A DNA stretch of 6,896 nt from an uncultured Clostridia bacterium (GTDB lineage Bacteria > Bacillota > Clostridia > Christensenellales > CAG-314): the NCBI GenBank assembly GCA_934281515.1, contig CAKQXG010000118.1, positions 1 to 6,896 of the forward strand. The letters are read 5' to 3'. The position numbers were made by a program, and so were the translations under genes. The notes below the pieces were generated by a model, which was not told the origin of the DNA, did no database searches, and saw only the letters and a program-made list of their open reading frames with translations. Shown piece after piece: positions 5,653 through 6,896 of this stretch. Each line of letters starts with the position of its first letter. Position 1 is the first letter of the stretch.

Positions 5653-5747
5653 ACAAATCTCTCCTTTTGCACAACAAAACTCTTCTCAAACGTTGTTGTT
5701 GCCTTGACGCACATACAAACGGCAAACTACCGCCGTGCATAAAGCAC

Positions 5748-5778
5748 AAAAAAACGTCCCGAACAGCCTTCGGGACGT
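5748..5778 (-). terminator. FMN-riboswitch terminator
   Basis: A perfect 10-pair stem (ACGTCCCGAA, 5769-5778, with TTCGGGACGT, 5754-5763) closes a 5-base loop and is followed by a U-run (5748-5753). It begins 15 bases after the 3' arm of the riboswitch P1 stem. This indicates control by premature transcription termination: FMN-bound aptamer permits the terminator. A short competing pairing (5786-5790 with 5763-5767) is visible but too weak to call as the antiterminator. Confidence 0.92.
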
Positions 5779-5793
5779 ACAAAACGCTGTAAC

Positions 5794-5918
5794 AAATTCT
5801 AATCTCATCCGGACTATACCGTCGGCGCAGGAATTACACCTGCTCGGCGCGCGCAGGTTTTGCGTGCGTTCATAGGCTATACTATCGGTGTGGAGTTGCA
5901 CCACGCCCCAAAGAATTT
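5794..5918 (-). promoter_or_regulatory. FMN riboswitch (RFN element)
   Basis: The conserved RFN blocks are readable on the minus strand in order: GGGGCGTGGTG, ACTCCACACCG, ATAGCC, GCAGGTGTAATTCCTGC (hairpin), GCCGACGGTATAGTCCGGAT and GAGA. P1 is a perfect 7-pair helix (5912-5918 with 5794-5800). The aptamer binds FMN and represses the downstream riboflavin gene, here the RibU-like transporter, through the terminator at 5748-5778. The block ACCGATAGT departs from the usual ACCGGCGGT. Confidence 0.95.
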
Positions 5919-5936
5919 TGTTGTTAAGTTATTTCT

Positions 5937-5965
5937 ATTGTATCACGTTGTTGTGTTGTGCGCAA
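5937..5965 (-). promoter_or_regulatory. Promoter for the FMN riboswitch-ribU transcript
   Basis: A -10 TACAAT (5937-5942, preceded by TGA, extended -10) lies 17 bases from a poor -35 TTGCGC (5960-5965). The predicted start near 5930 is 12 bases ahead of P1 of the riboswitch, an appropriate position. The -35 lies only 11 bases after the deoC stop. Confidence 0.6.
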
Positions 5966-5976
5966 GCCTTTCAAAG

Positions 5977-6627
5977 CTAGTCCGCACAAATTTTTACGCC
6001 TGCGCTTGCTCCGATACGGTCTGCGCCTGCCTCGACCATTGCCATCGCTTCTTCGTAGGTGTGTATGCCGCCGCTAGCCTTTACCTTAAGTCCTGCAGGG
6101 TGCACGGTCTCCACCATCACGCGTACCGCTTCTACCGTTGCGCCGCCCGTACCGAAACCGGTGCTTGTCTTGACAAATTGCGCGCCCGCATCGATAGCCG
6201 CATTGCACGCCGAAACGATTTGTTTGTCGGTAAGATTGCAGGTTTCGAGAATGACTTTCAGCGTAAGGTCGCCGCAAGCTTTCTTTACTGCGGCAATTTC
6301 CTTTTCCACCTTGGTCCAATTGCCCGTTTTTGCCCAAGATTGGTTGATTACCATATCTATTTCGGTTGCGCCGTTTTTAACCGCGTTTTTGGTTTCAAAC
6401 ACTTTGACGGACGTCGTGTTTTCTCCGAGAGGGAACCCGATAACCGTGCACACCTTGACGGCAGTGCCTTCGAGCAGTTTTGCCGCGTACTTTACGTGGT
6501 CGGGGTTGACGCACACGGATGCAAAGCCGAAGTCGACGGCTTCCTTGCACAGTTGGTCGAGTTGACTCTTTCTGGCAGGTTTAAGCAAAGTGTGATCTAT
6601 CATTTGCGCAAGTTGTTTTTTAGTCAT
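5977..6627 (-). CDS. deoC: Deoxyribose-phosphate aldolase
   Basis: 216 residues, typical for bacterial DeoC. The cytoplasmic class I aldolase splits 2-deoxyribose 5-phosphate into glyceraldehyde 3-phosphate and acetaldehyde, in deoxynucleoside breakdown. The TIM-barrel marks are all present: IDHTLLKP (10-17), VIGFPLGENTT (62-72), EIDMVINQ with D91, the Schiff-base lysine K153 in FVKTSTGFGTGGAT (151-164), the second active-site lysine K183 in VKASGGI (182-188), and the phosphate-binding GADRIGASAG (201-210). The start at 6627 has GGAGG (6633-6637) five bases upstream and matches the family N-terminus. An in-frame ATG at 6690 would add 21 residues. The gene has its own promoter (6702-6730). No other deo gene is in the window, and there is no room for a terminator before the next promoter. 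Confidence 0.96.
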   Translation of the reverse strand: MTKKQLAQMIDHTLLKPARKSQLDQLCKEAVDFGFASVCVNPDHVKYAAKLLEGTAVKVCTVIGFPLGENTTSVKVFETKNAVKNGATEIDMVINQSWAKTGNWTKVEKEIAAVKKACGDLTLKVILETCNLTDKQIVSACNAAIDAGAQFVKTSTGFGTGGATVEAVRVMVETVHPAGLKVKASGGIHTYEEAMAMVEAGADRIGASAGVKICAD

Positions 6628-6632
6628 TGTAG

Positions 6633-6637
6633 CCTCC
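6633..6637 (-). promoter_or_regulatory. Ribosome binding site of deoC
   Basis: GGAGG, five bases before the ATG at 6627, decides between this start and the in-frame ATG at 6690. Further upstream in the leader is a small 5-pair hairpin (6666-6670 with 6677-6681, 6-base loop). Confidence 0.8.
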
Positions 6638-6701
6638 GAATTGTTAAGGTTAGTACGTAAGCAATAGGCGAAAACACGCCTGAACGCCATTGTACCGTAT
6701 A

Positions 6702-6730
6702 ATTATACCACGTTTTACGACAAAATTCAA
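6702..6730 (-). promoter_or_regulatory. Sigma-A-type promoter for deoC
   Basis: The -35 TTGAAT (6725-6730, 4 of 6) is 17 bases from a perfect -10 TATAAT (6702-6707), preceded by TGG (extended -10). The predicted start near 6695 gives a leader of about 68 bases to the deoC ATG at 6627. Confidence 0.75.
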
Positions 6731-6752
6731 GTGGCAGACAACAAATTAGCGT

Positions 6753-6896
6753 TTACTTCCGTTTTTGTTTTCTGTATTGGCGCAAATCAACTTCCAACAC
6801 GTCCTCATCAAGCTCAAACTCTTCCTTTTCCCGTCCGAAACGCCTGCGCAAAGTAACAAACGCAAGGTACAGCAGATATCCGACGCACCCACACAA
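6753..6896 (-). CDS. C-terminal end of an unidentified membrane-anchored protein (5' part beyond window)
   Basis: The last 47 codons of a gene entering from the right edge, read in frame from 6896 to the TAA at 6753-6755. The fragment starts with a hydrophobic stretch (GYLLYLAFVTL, probably the end of a transmembrane helix), then a very basic-acidic tail (RRRFGREKEEFELDEDVLEV) and ends in KQKRK. This looks like a last membrane helix followed by a charged cytoplasmic tail obeying the positive-inside rule. No start is in view and the family cannot be named. The deoC -35 begins 23 bases after its stop, and no terminator is seen between them. Confidence 0.6.
   Translation of the reverse strand: MCGCVGYLLYLAFVTLRRRFGREKEEFELDEDVLEVDLRQYRKQKRK

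Noticed and set aside
4477..5742. Open frame of 421 codons on the plus strand across tsaE and ribU
   Set aside because: It lies antisense to two well-identified genes, is rich in Arg, His, Cys and Gln, and matches no family. It also crosses a promoter and spacers. It is a by-product of codon use on the other strand.
5860..6660. Open frame of 266 codons on the plus strand opposite deoC and the riboswitch
   Set aside because: It overlaps the FMN riboswitch and a textbook DeoC on the other strand; composition is Cys/His/Arg-rich.

Overview
The window looks like part of a mid-GC chromosome from an uncultured anaerobic Firmicute, probably Clostridia. The evidence is Shine-Dalgarno sites of the GGAGG type, an FMN riboswitch ahead of a RibU-type ECF transporter subunit, a SpoIIQ-like LytM peptidase next to a YwmB-like protein, and the Firmicute-type cluster tsaE-tsaB-rimI. 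This placement is inferred from gene content, not from a marker gene. Every supported gene lies on the minus strand, so transcription runs from base 6896 towards base 1.

Layout in transcription order: (1) the C-terminal end of an unknown membrane-anchored protein (6753-6896); (2) a promoter and deoC, deoxyribose-phosphate aldolase (5977-6627); (3) a second promoter, an FMN (RFN) riboswitch and an intrinsic terminator, controlling a RibU-like riboflavin transporter S subunit (4984-5652); (4) a strong promoter placed so that transcription should begin at the ATG of tsaE, followed by tsaE, tsaB and rimI (3323-4881), the last two overlapping by ATGA; (5) a 556-base gap (2767-3322) with no credible gene, holding several hairpins, a GC-rich stretch and a strong promoter about 244 bases upstream of ppx; (6) a Ppx/GppA-type phosphatase with a C-terminal HD domain (1255-2766), closed by a very good intrinsic terminator; (7) a small, cysteine-rich exported protein that resembles YwmB (681-1142); (8) a membrane-anchored M23/LytM peptidase (1-588), cut by the window edge exactly at its HxH zinc motif.

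Functionally the window is mostly housekeeping: nucleoside catabolism (DeoC), riboflavin uptake under FMN control, synthesis of the tRNA t6A modification (TsaE and TsaB, with RimI as the usual neighbour), phosphoanhydride/(p)ppGpp metabolism (Ppx/GppA), and a cell-envelope or sporulation pair. I found no mobile element, CRISPR array, tRNA or rRNA, and nothing that amounts to a wholly new multi-gene system. The most distinctive signals are regulatory: a likely leaderless tsaE transcript, three promoters sharing an extended -10 (TGGTATAAT), a long structured ppx leader, and a riboswitch placed so that it may also end deoC transcripts. At the protein level, RibU carries an unusual Asn-rich N-terminal tail.
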